From positions 1 to 32,054 of the forward strand of contig CAUJIU010000027.1 of NCBI GenBank assembly GCA_963205075.1: a DNA stretch of 32,054 nt. The letters run 5' to 3'. Numbering within the stretch: position 1 is the stretch's first letter; each line of letters begins with the position of its first letter. Origin of the DNA: Pseudomonadota bacterium. Lineage in GTDB: Bacteria > Pseudomonadota > Alphaproteobacteria > Rhodobacterales > Rhodobacteraceae. The translations under genes and the position numbers were made by a program. Below, piece by piece: positions 23,833 to 31,404 of this stretch. Below the pieces are notes generated by a model, which did no database searches, had not been told where the DNA came from, and saw nothing but the letters and a program-made list of their open reading frames with translations.

Positions 23833-24696
23833 TCAGCGCCCGTGGCTGCGGTCATAGGCGCTGATTTCGGGCGAGGCCCAGCCCGCAAGCGCCGCTTGCG
23901 GCGGCGTCAGCACCTCCATCCGCAAGGGATGGCAAGCGGCCGTGTCGGATGAATGCTCGGCCGAGCAATCTCCGCCCGGGCAGGCGCTGAGAACGGCCAG
24001 AAGCCCGATCTCGGCGAACAGCGTCAGATGGTCGCCGGGCCTGACCGGGCTGGCCTTCATGAAATACTGCCCCGTATCGCGGGTGAAGCCGGTGCACATG
24101 AAGACGTTGAGCACGTCATGCACCAATGGCTCTGCCTCGGCGAGCGTCAGCCCGGTGGCGTCCGACAGGGCGCGGATCAGGTTGGAATGGCAGCAATGGT
24201 GATAGTCCTGCCCCGACAAGAGCCGCCCGGTATAGGGATCGCAGCGGGTGCCGATCACGTCATGCACCGAGCCGCCAAAGCTGTCGATGCCATACCAACC
24301 CAGCGTATCGCGCACGATGGTGGCCATCGGCCTGAGATAGGGCAGGGTCGACCAGAGCCGGTCGGCGACCGTGACATGGGTGCCGTGCAAGGCGCGGGTC
24401 TTGCCGGAAAAGAACCGCTCTTGCAGATCATGGGCGTTGAACAGGTTCAGGTCCCCGACCTGCGGCCCCTCGATGCATGAGATACGCAGGAATGACCCGG
24501 CAGGCACGCGGACCGCCCCGGCCTCTCTGGGCGGCACGGTGAGCGTGGCCCCGGCACGCGCGGCATCCAGCGCGCAAAGGTAGAGCCCCATATCGGGCTC
24601 CGGCAGGGTCTCGGTCGGGTAGCAGATCACCGGCGCGACGGCGCGGCGGGCGTCGGCGTCAGGCGGGGCGAGCGGATTGGGTGGGGTCGGCTTCAT
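23833..24696 (-). CDS. DUF1989-family (urea-carboxylase-associated-like) protein
   Basis: A 287-residue protein of the DUF1989 family, whose members are often found beside urea carboxylase or amino-acid transporters and whose reaction is not known. Conserved parts are VPAGSFLRISCIEGPQVGDLN, FSGKTRALHGTHVTVADRLWS, DVIGTRCDPYTG, and YHHCCHSNLIRAL. The many Cys and His residues suggest a metal site. The ATG at 24696 is selected because the coding frame upstream enters the 3' region of the permease gene; no clear ribosome site is seen. It lies 46 bases after the upstream permease gene on the same strand, so the two may form a uptake-and-processing pair. Confidence 0.8.
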   Translation of the reverse strand: MKPTPPNPLAPPDADARRAVAPVICYPTETLPEPDMGLYLCALDAARAGATLTVPPREAGAVRVPAGSFLRISCIEGPQVGDLNLFNAHDLQERFFSGKTRALHGTHVTVADRLWSTLPYLRPMATIVRDTLGWYGIDSFGGSVHDVIGTRCDPYTGRLLSGQDYHHCCHSNLIRALSDATGLTLAEAEPLVHDVLNVFMCTGFTRDTGQYFMKASPVRPGDHLTLFAEIGLLAVLSACPGGDCSAEHSSDTAACHPLRMEVLTPPQAALAGWASPEISAYDRSHGR

Positions 24697-24742
24697 GGCC
24701 GCAGGATCGGCGTCCGGCACTGGCGCGTCAATGGCTGCCTGT

Positions 24743-25933
24743 CTACTCCACCGGGCGCCCAAAGACGGTGATTGCCACCGCCAGTACCGCCAAAGCACCA
24801 AAACCCAGCGCCATGGCACGGCTGCGGCCCCATTGGGCCTGCGCGGCGATTGCACATTCTATCGCGTAATAGGCTGCAAATGCGCGCGAGGCGTAGGCGA
24901 TGATGGTGAACACGTCGAACGTCCAGGTCAGGACCAACCCGGAAGTGACCAGCAGCGCATAGGCCAGCCGGGTGGTAATCCGGCCGCCTGTCACCTCGGC
25001 CACCAGACCTCCGGCCCCGGCCGTATCGGCGACCGCGGCACTGAACTGGGCGGCAAGTGCCGCTGCAACCAGCAGGTAAGGCAGGCTGCTTGCGACCTGG
25101 CCCATGAGGCCGATGATCGCGGTTTCCGAAAGGTTCAGCGGATCGGGGGCAAGCGAATAGACCAGAAGGCAGACATAGACGATGTAGATGGCGCTCGATG
25201 CCCATTGCGCCCAGCGCATCGAGCGGATGCGCAGCCCCGCCGGATAGTCCTGGCCCAGGTAGCGCGAGGTCTCGAACCCCTGCACCGTGACGATCAGACC
25301 GAATGCGAGCGTGACTGCCGGCCATCCCGACAGGTTTGCCGCCGAGATGACCACCGCATTGGCAGCGATCCGGCCACCGAGAAACAGGCACAGGCCCACC
25401 AGCAAACCAAGAATGATCGCCAGCTTCAGCGACACGGAGAATTTCTCCATCCGTTCCAGAGCCGCAAATCCCCGCGTCCAGCCGACGACCAGGATGGTCC
25501 CGAGCGCCAGACTGGTGACCATGCGCGCGAAAGCCGGCGTGTCAAACGGCGTGAGCCCGACCGCAAAGGCCCCGAACAGGTTGAGGTAGTAGGCAACCGA
25601 GATGACATAGGCAAACGCCAGCACCGCCGAGCCAAGGTCCTCCAGCCCGGCCTGAAACCAGGTCCGGGTCTGCCGGTGCTCAAGGGTTGCGATGTTGGAG
25701 CGGATGGCCGCCCCGAAAAGGTAGGCCACCAGACACAGGGCCGCCATGACCAGCGGCGCCGAGGCGCCGTAGCTGTCATTCAGGATCGGCCCCAGAACCA
25801 GAAATCCCGACCCGATGATCGAGGCAAGAGGCGTCGCCATCGCGCGCCAGCCGGCACGATTGCGCAGGCGCGGCCACATCAGGGCGGCCAGCCCCAGACT
25901 CGCCGCGACCAGAATGGCGATGTTGATCGCCAT
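24743..25933 (-). CDS. Multi-pass membrane transporter, probably APC-superfamily-like
   Basis: A 396-residue integral membrane protein with about 11 hydrophobic segments. The start MAINIAILVAASLGLAALM is a membrane helix. A glycine-rich first transport helix ATPLASIIGSGFLVLGPILN follows. It ends after ITVFGRPVE. The unwound IIGSGF-type helix resembles amino-acid/polyamine/choline transporters, but I cannot place it in a named subfamily. Charged loops (RSNIATLEHRQTR) separate the helices. The ATG at 25933 is eight bases after the sdhB stop without an obvious ribosome site, so it may be read through from the sdh operon. The frame stays open inside sdhB, but that part is shadow. The following DUF1989 gene suggests a nitrogen compound as substrate. 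Confidence 0.75.
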   Translation of the reverse strand: MAINIAILVAASLGLAALMWPRLRNRAGWRAMATPLASIIGSGFLVLGPILNDSYGASAPLVMAALCLVAYLFGAAIRSNIATLEHRQTRTWFQAGLEDLGSAVLAFAYVISVAYYLNLFGAFAVGLTPFDTPAFARMVTSLALGTILVVGWTRGFAALERMEKFSVSLKLAIILGLLVGLCLFLGGRIAANAVVISAANLSGWPAVTLAFGLIVTVQGFETSRYLGQDYPAGLRIRSMRWAQWASSAIYIVYVCLLVYSLAPDPLNLSETAIIGLMGQVASSLPYLLVAAALAAQFSAAVADTAGAGGLVAEVTGGRITTRLAYALLVTSGLVLTWTFDVFTIIAYASRAFAAYYAIECAIAAQAQWGRSRAMALGFGALAVLAVAITVFGRPVE

Positions 25934-25941
25934 GGTCCGGG

Positions 25942-26721
25942 TCAGACCACCCGGTCGACCATCATCTTCTTGATATGGGCGATGGCCTTGGCGGGGTTCA
26001 GGCCCTTGGGGCAGGTCTTGGTGCAGTTCATGATGGTGTGGCAGCGGTAGAGCTTGAACGGATCCTCCAGCGCATCCAGACGCTCGCCGGTGGCCTCGTC
26101 GCGGCTGTCGATGATCCAGCGATAGGCGTGCAGCAAGGCCGCCGGGCCGAGGTAACGGTCGCCGTTCCACCAGTAGCTGGGGCAAGCGGTCGAGCACGAG
26201 GCGCACATCACGCATTCATAGAGACCGTCGAGCCTCTTGCGGTCCTCGATCGACTGGCGCCACTCCTTGGCCGGGCGGTTGGTCTTGGTTTCGAGCCAGG
26301 GCATGATCGAGGCGTGCTGGGCGTAGAAATGCGTCAGGTCGGGCACCAGGTCCTTGACCACCGGCAGGTGCGGCAGCGGGTAGATCTTTATGTCGCCCTT
26401 GATCTCGTCCATCCCGTAGATACAGGCCAGCGTGTTGATGCCGTCGATGTTCATCGCGCAGGAGCCGCAGATGCCCTCGCGGCAGGAGCGGCGGAAGGTC
26501 AGGGTCGGGTCGATCTCGGTCTTGATCTTGATCAGCGCGTCCAGAACCATCGGGCCGCAGCTGTCCATGTCGAGGAAATAGGTGTCCAGACGCGGATTGG
26601 CGTCATCATCGGGGGTCCAGCGATAGATCTGCACCTTGCGCAGGCTGGTGGCGCCTTGCGGCTTGGGCCAGGTCTTGCCCACCGTCATGCGGGAATTCTT
26701 CGGCAGGGTCAGCTGGACCAT
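25942..26721 (-). CDS. sdhB: Succinate dehydrogenase iron-sulfur subunit
   Basis: A 259-residue subunit of complex II that passes electrons from the flavoprotein to ubiquinone through three Fe-S clusters. The [2Fe-2S] ligands are Cys80, Cys85, Cys88 and Cys100. The [4Fe-4S] group is [11 protein letters not shown] (Cys170, 173, 176, with Cys180 starting the next set). The [3Fe-4S] cluster uses Cys180, Cys227 (in CHTIMNC) and Cys233, with Cys237 returning to the [4Fe-4S] cluster. An AAGGAG ribosome site about eight bases before the ATG supports the start. It lies 67 bases after a methyltransferase gene that separates it from sdhA; a short GC-rich inverted repeat sits in that gap. Confidence 0.97.
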   Translation of the reverse strand: MVQLTLPKNSRMTVGKTWPKPQGATSLRKVQIYRWTPDDDANPRLDTYFLDMDSCGPMVLDALIKIKTEIDPTLTFRRSCREGICGSCAMNIDGINTLACIYGMDEIKGDIKIYPLPHLPVVKDLVPDLTHFYAQHASIMPWLETKTNRPAKEWRQSIEDRKRLDGLYECVMCASCSTACPSYWWNGDRYLGPAALLHAYRWIIDSRDEATGERLDALEDPFKLYRCHTIMNCTKTCPKGLNPAKAIAHIKKMMVDRVV

Positions 26722-26788
26722 GGTCTTGCTCCTTCAGATCGGGCTATCGCGGGCGCCGTGGCGCCTGTGGTGAGTATGGGGCGGGCGG

Positions 26789-27553
26789 TCATTCCGGCTG
26801 CTCCCTTGGACGGGTGGCGACAAAGACCGCCTCGCCGCGCCAGAGACCGTAATCGATCACGTCCTGACCCTCGGCCACGACTTCGCGCAGCTGGAAGCCC
26901 GCCGCGCGGATCCGGTCGCGGATGTCGCGGCCATAGAAGCGGACATGATCGGCCTGGCCGAAATGCAGCTTGCGCGCCTCGCGGCTGTCGATGCCCTCGG
27001 GTTCGTAGGTTTTGGCCCAGCCCTCGATGACCGGCGTGGAAAGCAGGGCCTTGCCACCGGGCCTGAGCATCCGGAACAGCTCGGCCAGCGCCTTGGTATC
27101 ATCGACATGTTCAAGCACGTGGTTGCAGACGATGCGGTCGTAGGAGCAGTCCGGCAGGCCGGTATCCTCGATATTGACCCGGTGGGTCAGGATGTCAGCC
27201 TCGCGCAGGTCGGCGGTCTCGTAACGGTCCACCCGCACCCGGATACGCCCGGAAAGCTGCTGTTCGGGCGCGAAATGCAGCACCGCATGGTCATCCTCGA
27301 AGAAATCCTCGCGCAGCACCATCAGCCAGATCAGCCGGTGCCGTTCGAGCGAGCCGCAGGATCCGCAGCGGGCGTCAAACCGGGGCGGCTGGCCGAAGGC
27401 CGGAAACAGGCCGTGATAGCCGCAGATCGGGCAGGTCCGGGGCGTGACACCGCCGGCAGCCTTGCGAAAACGCTGGACCGCCTTTTTGGCCCAGTCGTCG
27501 ATCCGCTCCTGATACTCGGCGGTCTGATCGCGAAGTTCGCCCTGCCCCTGCAT
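26789..27553 (-). CDS. Class I SAM-dependent methyltransferase with N-terminal zinc ribbon
   Basis: A 254-residue protein. The N-terminal segment holds two paired cysteines, CPIC (Cys41, Cys44) and CGSC (Cys63, Cys66), a likely zinc ribbon. The rest is a Methyltransf_11-like Rossmann domain, with VLHFAPE as the first strand, a DREADILTHRVNIEDTGLPDCSYD region and NHVLEHVDDTKALAELFRMLRPGGKALLSTP. The target is unknown. It is encoded six bases after a small lipoprotein gene and before sdhB within the sdh cluster, on the same strand. No specific role in succinate dehydrogenase maturation can be read from the sequence. The ribosome site is weak, so translation may be coupled. Confidence 0.85.
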   Translation of the reverse strand: MQGQGELRDQTAEYQERIDDWAKKAVQRFRKAAGGVTPRTCPICGYHGLFPAFGQPPRFDARCGSCGSLERHRLIWLMVLREDFFEDDHAVLHFAPEQQLSGRIRVRVDRYETADLREADILTHRVNIEDTGLPDCSYDRIVCNHVLEHVDDTKALAELFRMLRPGGKALLSTPVIEGWAKTYEPEGIDSREARKLHFGQADHVRFYGRDIRDRIRAAGFQLREVVAEGQDVIDYGLWRGEAVFVATRPREQPE

Positions 27554-27559
27554 CTGTCG

Positions 27560-27844
27560 TTAGCGCAGCACCGGCGGCCGGATGGGCGCCGACCCGGTCA
27601 GGTCATAGACGCAGGAATTGTAGACATCCATCGGGTCGCGCCCGGCCAGATAGTCCGAAGACAGGCCCAGCTGGGCGCCGACCGACGAGCCATGCTCGCT
27701 GTTGACGCCAAAGCTGATCGAGCCGGTCGGACCCTGCGCCGCGCGGGCCTTTTCCTCGCATTGGCGCGCTGCGCGCTCGGGATCGACGGGTTGCGGGGTG
27801 CAGGCCGCCAGCGCGACCATCCCCAGTGCCAGAACTCTCATCAT
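27560..27844 (-). CDS. Small lipoprotein of unknown function inside the sdh operon
   Basis: A 94-residue protein with a short signal peptide ending in the lipobox LAAC, so Cys15 is probably lipidated. The mature part has many small residues and the segments GPTGSISFGVNSEHGSSVGAQLGLSSDYL and DVYNSCVYDLTGSAP; two further cysteines could form a disulfide. No family is recognised. Its ATG at 27844 shares one base with the sdhA stop (TGATG), and GAGGG lies seven bases upstream, so translation is coupled to sdhA. A second in-frame ATG directly follows. It is likely anchored in the inner or outer membrane. Confidence 0.75.
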   Translation of the reverse strand: MMRVLALGMVALAACTPQPVDPERAARQCEEKARAAQGPTGSISFGVNSEHGSSVGAQLGLSSDYLAGRDPMDVYNSCVYDLTGSAPIRPPVLR

Positions 27845-29649
27845 CAGTAGACCCTCGCTTTTGGTGCGATCTTCTGCAGGTTGATGCCACCTTCGGCCTC
27901 GGTAGTCAGCGGGTCGAGATGGACCGGACGATAATCGAGTTTGACGACGGCGCCGGTCACGCGCGACAGCGAGTGCTTGCGCCATTTCTTGTCGTCACGG
28001 TCGGGGTAATCCTCGTGGGCATGGGCACCCCGGCTTTCCTTGCGCGCCTCGGCGGCCACGATGGTGGCCAGCGCGTTGGGCATCAGGTTGGTCAGCTCCA
28101 GCGTTTCCATCAGGTCGCTGTTCCAGACCAGGCTGCGGTCGGTGACGCGCAGGTCATCCAGCTTGCCGGCCACGGCGCCCATCTTGGCCACGCCCTCGGC
28201 CAGCGTCTTGTCGGTGCGGAAGACCGCCGCGTCAGCCTGCATGGTCTTTTGCATCTCCAGCCGCAATTCGGCGGTCGGGACATTGCCCTTGGCATGGCGC
28301 AACCCGTCGAAACGGTCGAATACCGCATCGATCGCCGCCTTGGACGGCTCGGGCACCGCGGTTTCAGGGTCGATGATCTGGCCCGCGCGGATCGCCGCGG
28401 CGCGGCCAAAGACCACGAGGTCGATCAGCGAGTTGGAGCCCAGGCGGTTGGCCCCGTGCACCGAGGCGCAGCCGGCCTCGCCCACGGCCATCAGGCCCGG
28501 CGCCACCGCGTCAGGCTTGCCCCTGGTCGGATTGAGAACCTCGCCCCAGTAGTTGGTCGGGATGCCACCCATGTTGTAATGCACCGTCGGCAGGACCGGG
28601 ATCGGCTCGCGCGTCACGTCGACACCGGCGAAGATGCGGGCGCTTTCCGAGATGCCGGGCAGGCGCTCGTGCAGGGTTTCGGGCGGCAGGTGGTTGTGGT
28701 GCATGTGGATATGGTCCTTGTCCTTGCCGTCGCCGCGCCCGGCCCGGATCTCCATGGTCATGCAGCGCGACACCACGTCGCGGCTGGCCAGGTCCTTGTA
28801 GGTGGGGGCGTAGCGCTCCATGAAGCGCTCGCCTTCCGAATTGGTCAGATAGCCGCCCTCGCCGCGCGCGCCTTCGGTGATCAGGCAACCGGCACCATAG
28901 ATGCCGGTGGGGTGGAACTGGACAAACTCCATGTCCTGCAGCGGCAGCCCGGCGCGGGCCACCATGCCGCCGCCGTCGCCGGTGCAGGTATGGGCCGAGG
29001 TGGCCGAGAAAAAGGCGCGCCCATAGCCGCCGGTGGCCAGCACCACCATCTTGGCGCGGAACACGTGCATGGTGCCGTCATCGAGCTTCCAGGCCACCAC
29101 GCCCTGGCACTGGCCGTCTTCGCTCATCAGCAGGTCGAGCGCGAAATACTCGATGTAGAACTCGGCCTTCTCCTTGAGGCTCTGGCCGTAGAGCGTGTGC
29201 AGGATCGCGTGGCCGGTGCGGTCGGCGGCGGCGCAGGTGCGCTGCACCGGCGGGCCTTCGCCAAACTCGGTGGTATGGCCGCCAAACGGGCGCTGGTAGA
29301 TCTTGCCCTCCTCGGTGCGGCTGAAGGGCACGCCGTAATGCTCCAGCTCGTAGACCGCCTTGGGCGCCTCGCGGGCGAGGTATTCCATCGCGTCGGTATC
29401 GCCCAGCCAGTCCGAGCCCTTGACCGTGTCATACATGTGCCACTGCCAGTGGTCGGGGCCCATGTTGCTCAGGCTGGCGGCGATGCCGCCCTGTGCGGCC
29501 ACGGTGTGCGAGCGGGTCGGGAACACCTTGGTGATGCAGGCGGTGCGCAGGCCCTGTTCGGCCATGCCGAGCGTGGCGCGCAACCCGGCGCCGCCGGCCC
29601 CCACCACCACCACGTCATAGTCATGGGTCTCGTAATCGTAAGCTGCCAT
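27844..29649 (-). CDS. sdhA: Succinate dehydrogenase flavoprotein subunit
   Basis: A 601-residue subunit that oxidises succinate to fumarate on the cytoplasmic side of the membrane, linking the TCA cycle to respiration. The FAD-binding GAGGAG is at 18-23. His48 in [15 protein letters not shown] is the predicted covalent FAD attachment residue. The substrate-site segment [22 protein letters not shown] and the conserved [16 protein letters not shown] follow, with the C-terminal domain ending KARVY. The length is normal. It begins eleven bases after sdhD and overlaps the following lipoprotein gene by one base. Confidence 0.98.
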   Translation of the reverse strand: MAAYDYETHDYDVVVVGAGGAGLRATLGMAEQGLRTACITKVFPTRSHTVAAQGGIAASLSNMGPDHWQWHMYDTVKGSDWLGDTDAMEYLAREAPKAVYELEHYGVPFSRTEEGKIYQRPFGGHTTEFGEGPPVQRTCAAADRTGHAILHTLYGQSLKEKAEFYIEYFALDLLMSEDGQCQGVVAWKLDDGTMHVFRAKMVVLATGGYGRAFFSATSAHTCTGDGGGMVARAGLPLQDMEFVQFHPTGIYGAGCLITEGARGEGGYLTNSEGERFMERYAPTYKDLASRDVVSRCMTMEIRAGRGDGKDKDHIHMHHNHLPPETLHERLPGISESARIFAGVDVTREPIPVLPTVHYNMGGIPTNYWGEVLNPTRGKPDAVAPGLMAVGEAGCASVHGANRLGSNSLIDLVVFGRAAAIRAGQIIDPETAVPEPSKAAIDAVFDRFDGLRHAKGNVPTAELRLEMQKTMQADAAVFRTDKTLAEGVAKMGAVAGKLDDLRVTDRSLVWNSDLMETLELTNLMPNALATIVAAEARKESRGAHAHEDYPDRDDKKWRKHSLSRVTGAVVKLDYRPVHLDPLTTEAEGGINLQKIAPKARVY

Positions 29650-29660
29650 AATTCAGGTCC

Positions 29661-30032
29661 TTAAAGCGCGATTTCGGCCAAAGCGAAAAGCCCCGCGGCG
29701 GAAACCGCCCAGGACAGCGAGATGACGAAGATCAGCGCCATCTTGCGCGCGGTACCGCGCCAGTAATCCTCGATCATCATCGCGGCGCCCCTGGCGAAAT
29801 GCCGCATGCTCACCACCAGCACCAGCCCGGTCAGGATCGCCGTGAAGGGGCGCGCGAACATCGCCTGCGCGGCGGCGGCATCGCTGCCCAGCGCATGGCC
29901 GAAGATGTAGATGAAGGTCGGCACCAGAAAGGCCAGCCCGACACCCGAAAGCTGCATCGACCAGTGATGCTCGGTTCCGGTGCGGCTGGCGCCCTTGCCC
30001 TCGGCGCGCTTGCGGTCGGTCAGATAACGCAT
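29661..30032 (-). CDS. sdhD: Succinate dehydrogenase membrane anchor subunit
   Basis: A 123-residue membrane anchor of complex II. After a basic N-terminus, HHWSMQLSGVGLAFLVPTFIY begins the first of three helices. HFARGAAMMIEDYWRG lies in the loop after the second helix, as in other alphaproteobacterial SdhD proteins. It helps form the ubiquinone pocket and hold the cytochrome b subunit. The ATG follows GAGGGGGCAGG, a good ribosome site. It lies between sdhC and sdhA with short gaps. Confidence 0.95.
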   Translation of the reverse strand: MRYLTDRKRAEGKGASRTGTEHHWSMQLSGVGLAFLVPTFIYIFGHALGSDAAAAQAMFARPFTAILTGLVLVVSMRHFARGAAMMIEDYWRGTARKMALIFVISLSWAVSAAGLFALAEIAL

Positions 30033-30042
30033 CCCTGCCCCC

Positions 30043-30426
30043 TCAGACGATGATGACGGTCAGAACGGTCAGCACGACCGATCCGGCGATGACGGCGAGG
30101 CCGAGCTTTTCGGCGGTGGGGATATCGAGCCCCTTGCCGGCGTCGTAGTAGAGATGCCGGAGCCCGGCGAGGTAGTGATACCACAGCCCCCAGGCCGACA
30201 GCACCATCACGATATCACCAAACCAGCTTGTGATCACAGAATTGGCCAGCGCGTAGGCGTCCGGCCCGCTTGCCAGCGCCAGCAGCCACCACACCACCAG
30301 CACCGCCGATACCGCCAGCGCATTGCCGGTAATGCGGGTGATGATCGAGGTCAGCATCGGGATCTGCCATCGGTAGATCTGGATATGGGGTGAAAGCGGA
30401 CGAATGGTCCGGGTCTCGGTTGCCAT
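30043..30426 (-). CDS. sdhC: Succinate dehydrogenase cytochrome b556 subunit
   Basis: A 127-residue membrane anchor with three helices that binds haem b and helps form the quinone site. SPHIQIYRWQIPMLTSIITRITG is the conserved N-terminal quinone-site segment. HYLAGLRHLYYDAGKG carries the expected haem-ligand histidine. The frame is open further upstream, but the ATG at 30426 has a GAGAGG ribosome site and starts at the family position (MATETRTIRPLSPH). It is the first gene of the leftward sdh cluster, behind a 5' region with two identical palindromes. Confidence 0.95.
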   Translation of the reverse strand: MATETRTIRPLSPHIQIYRWQIPMLTSIITRITGNALAVSAVLVVWWLLALASGPDAYALANSVITSWFGDIVMVLSAWGLWYHYLAGLRHLYYDAGKGLDIPTAEKLGLAVIAGSVVLTVLTVIIV

Positions 30427-30762
30427 GTGGGTTCCTCTCGTCAGTTCGGCTGGACGAACACGGCCGAAATCGCGCCGACTTTGCCCAATTTCGGGAAGGG
30501 AGTCACGTCCCCTTTCCGCCCAACCGGGGCGATTTGTTCGTGAAACCCCGGGAAAATCGCCAATGTGATCACGGATTTCCAAAGTGTGATCACGAAATTC
30601 AGGCGAAAGAATCCGCGTCGCGGCCCGGCCCCGGTAACCGCTTGAAAAGACGTCGTGGCGTCATGGCAGGCTGCTGTTTCCTCCGCCCCGCTGGTCATCC
30701 CGGTCTGGACCTGGCGGAAAATCGTGCTCAGATGGGGCCGGAATCGACCGGCGAGGTGGTGA
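30427..30762. other. 336-base divergent control region between sdhC and the hydrolase gene
   Basis: No gene is supported here; an open frame crossing it on the minus strand reads as non-coding. It holds two copies of TGTGATCACG 21 bases apart. Closer to sdhC, around 30495-30523, there is a bulged inverted repeat (GGAAGGG with CCCCTTTCC) that may form a hairpin in the 5' leader. No confident -35/-10 pair is seen for either gene. The hydrolase side contains a GACGTC element and is otherwise featureless. Confidence 0.6.
30564..30594. promoter_or_regulatory. Tandem GTGATCAC operators in the sdh upstream region
   Basis: Identical TGTGATCACG copies at 30564-30573 and 30585-30594 start 21 bases apart, which is two helical turns. 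Each contains the perfect eight-base palindrome GTGATCAC. The spacing suggests cooperative binding of a dimeric regulator on one DNA face. They lie about 140 and 160 bases upstream of the sdhC start codon. The regulator is not identified. Confidence 0.5.
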
Positions 30763-31404
30763 ATGTCGCAGGCGCGGATCAGCCTGGCCGAAGGCCGCCG
30801 GACCGGCCCGGCAGCATTGGTCATCCATTCGTGGTGGGGCCTGACCTCATCCTTTCTCGACATTGCCCGCGCCCTGAACGCGCAAGGGGTCAGCGTCATG
30901 CTGGCGGACCTGTTCGACGGCCGCACCGCGACAACCCCGCAACAGGCCAGGGCCTTGCGCGCGGCGCCGCGCAGGGAGCCGATCTATCGCGGCCTGCTCC
31001 GCGATCTCGAGACGCTCCAGCACAGCACCGGAGCCCGCGAAGTCGCGGTCATCGGGTTTTCGATGGGCGCGCATTGGGCGTCCTGGCTGGCGCAGCAGCG
31101 CGGCCTGCCGGTGACGGCGGCGGTCTTGTACTATGGGCTGCGCGCCGGGGACTTCACCGGCTCACGGGCCCGCTTCCTGTCGCATTTCGCGCAAGCCGAT
31201 CCCTGGGTCAGCGCGGCCGCGCGCAAGCGGATGGCGCGTGCGCTGACGGCGGCGGGCCGGCCCTATGTCAGCTACGACTATCCCGGCACCGGGCACTGGT
31301 TTGCCGAATCCGCCCGGACCGATGCCTTTGATGCGCAAGCCGCGCGGATCGCCTTGTCCCGCACCGTGGCGTTTCTGGCTCAGAGCGGCATCGCCGCCCA
31401 GTAG
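30763..31404 (+). CDS. Dienelactone-hydrolase-like alpha/beta hydrolase
   Basis: A 213-residue alpha/beta-hydrolase of the dienelactone hydrolase family. The nucleophile is Ser100 in GFSMG, where classical dienelactone hydrolases have Cys. Asp146 in QADPWV and His178 in GTGHWF complete the triad. The oxyanion-loop region IHSWWGLTSSF is present early. The Ser nucleophile and the divergence from true dienelactone hydrolases mean that the substrate cannot be stated. The start ATG at 30763 follows a GGCGAGGTGG stretch; a GTG start a few bases upstream is possible. Its end overlaps the convergent hydratase gene by 25 bases. Confidence 0.85.
   Translation: MSQARISLAEGRRTGPAALVIHSWWGLTSSFLDIARALNAQGVSVMLADLFDGRTATTPQQARALRAAPRREPIYRGLLRDLETLQHSTGAREVAVIGFSMGAHWASWLAQQRGLPVTAAVLYYGLRAGDFTGSRARFLSHFAQADPWVSAAARKRMARALTAAGRPYVSYDYPGTGHWFAESARTDAFDAQAARIALSRTVAFLAQSGIAAQ

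Noticed and set aside
27826-29664. A 612-codon open frame on the plus strand opposite sdhA
   Set aside because: It mirrors a certain sdhA coding region and its composition (Gly, Ala, His, Val, Arg repeats) is typical of antisense frames in GC-rich DNA.
30564-30594. CRP/FNR-type binding sites upstream of sdhC
   Set aside because: The TGTGA and TCAC half-sites touch each other with no six-base spacer, so they do not fit TGTGA-N6-TCACA, and they do not fit TTGAT-N4-ATCAA either.
30441-30926. A 161-codon minus-strand frame across the sdh upstream region
   Set aside because: It overlaps both the divergent control region and the hydrolase gene, lacks a ribosome site and shows no family resemblance.
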